This document shows, one piece after another, positions 63,918-64,000 of a stretch of 64,000 bases of DNA. This DNA comes from Pelagerythrobacter marensis (GTDB lineage Bacteria; Pseudomonadota; Alphaproteobacteria; Sphingomonadales; Sphingomonadaceae): NCBI RefSeq assembly GCF_001028625.1, contig NZ_CP011805.1:1773501-1837500 (forward strand), read 5' to 3'. How positions within the stretch are numbered: position 1 is the stretch's first letter; each line of letters begins with the position of its first letter. The notes under the pieces are model-generated. The model was not told where the DNA came from. It saw only the letters and a list, made by a program, of their open reading frames with translations, and ran no database searches. The translations under genes and the position numbers were made by a program.

Positions 63918-64000
63918 CTAGCTCATGCGCGCGGCGACGAGAAACCTCTCGCGGCTCTGCGACGCGCGTTGCTGGACCTCTTCCAGCGCCATGCGCTCCG
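63918..64000 (-). CDS. C-terminal fragment of a gene entering from the right edge
   Basis: Only the last 27 codons are visible, ending MALEEVQQRASQSRERFLVA ARMS and a TAG at 63918. The helical, charged end would suit a FadR-type (GntR) regulator, which is common beside uronate operons, but this is too short to identify. It is transcribed towards the alginate operon and stops 107 bp before the PL6 start. Confidence 0.6.
   Translation of the reverse strand, partial: ERMALEEVQQRASQSRERFLVAARMS

Overview
The window is GC-rich alphaproteobacterial chromosome. Gene content and protein flavour fit the Sphingomonadales, probably an Erythrobacteraceae-like aquatic bacterium: several large TonB-dependent receptors with ECF sigma/FecR regulators, a cyanide-insensitive type bd oxidase, tolQRAB-pal with ybgC, and a compact alginate catabolic operon. 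The genus cannot be fixed from sequence alone. Both edges cut genes.

Layout. (1) 1-15.2 kb, minus strand: an ECF sigma/FecR pair, then a run consisting of an ExbB-type channel fused to a DUF2341/LamG-like ectodomain, ExbD, a TonB-like protein, a TpsB (FhaC/ShlB) transporter, a putative porin, a small coiled-coil secreted protein, and a giant TpsA (filamentous-haemagglutinin-like) exoprotein of more than 2,170 residues that leaves the window. This looks like a two-partner secretion system with its own proton-motive-force complex and its own cell-surface-signalling regulator. It is the strongest candidate here for an undercharacterised system. (2) 15.3-16.6 kb: divergent HxlR regulator and pirin. 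(3) 16.6-22.6 kb: ECF sigma, FecR, STN-type TonB-dependent receptor, secreted PHP-fold hydrolase. (4) 22.7-30.6 kb: ECF sigma, FecR, large STN-type receptor, secreted M16 zinc protease, a set reminiscent of protein-import (Fus-like) systems. (5) 30.8-35.6 kb: tRNA-Ser(GGA), cyclophilin, DUF1905, VOC protein, the bifunctional RSH (p)ppGpp enzyme, and a divergent AbrB/Doc toxin-antitoxin pair whose antitoxin mRNA appears leaderless. (6) 35.7-38.3 kb: cydAB/cioAB plus a 43-residue DUF2474 subunit. (7) 38.3-39.3 kb: gene-free, with REP-like hairpins and palindromes. (8) 39.3-49.7 kb: ABM monooxygenase/MarR, M1 peptidase, hemF, pdeM, infC with an ATA start, a DASS transporter, a PLP enzyme/ATP-grasp pair preceded by a Shine-Dalgarno-masking pseudoknot, and a J-domain protein. 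(9) 49.8-55.8 kb: ybgC-tolQRAB-pal, a HIT protein, hisE, a DUF892-like protein. (10) 55.9-63.9 kb: an alginate operon (PL6, PL17, KdgF-like cupin, MFS uronate transporter, DEH reductase SDR, KDG kinase) behind a near-consensus sigma-70 promoter, with the tail of a possible regulator at the right edge.

How the genes work together. The alginate operon is a complete route from polymer to 2-keto-3-deoxy-6-phosphogluconate: PL6 cuts polymer, PL17 releases unsaturated monomer, the KdgF-like cupin speeds ring opening to DEH, the MFS carrier imports, the SDR makes KDG and KdgK phosphorylates it. Only the aldolase and an outer-membrane receptor are missing from view. Three separate sigma/FecR pairs in about 16 kb each sit upstream of an outer-membrane machine, so the left half is dominated by signal-regulated surface traffic. 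Most remaining genes are housekeeping.
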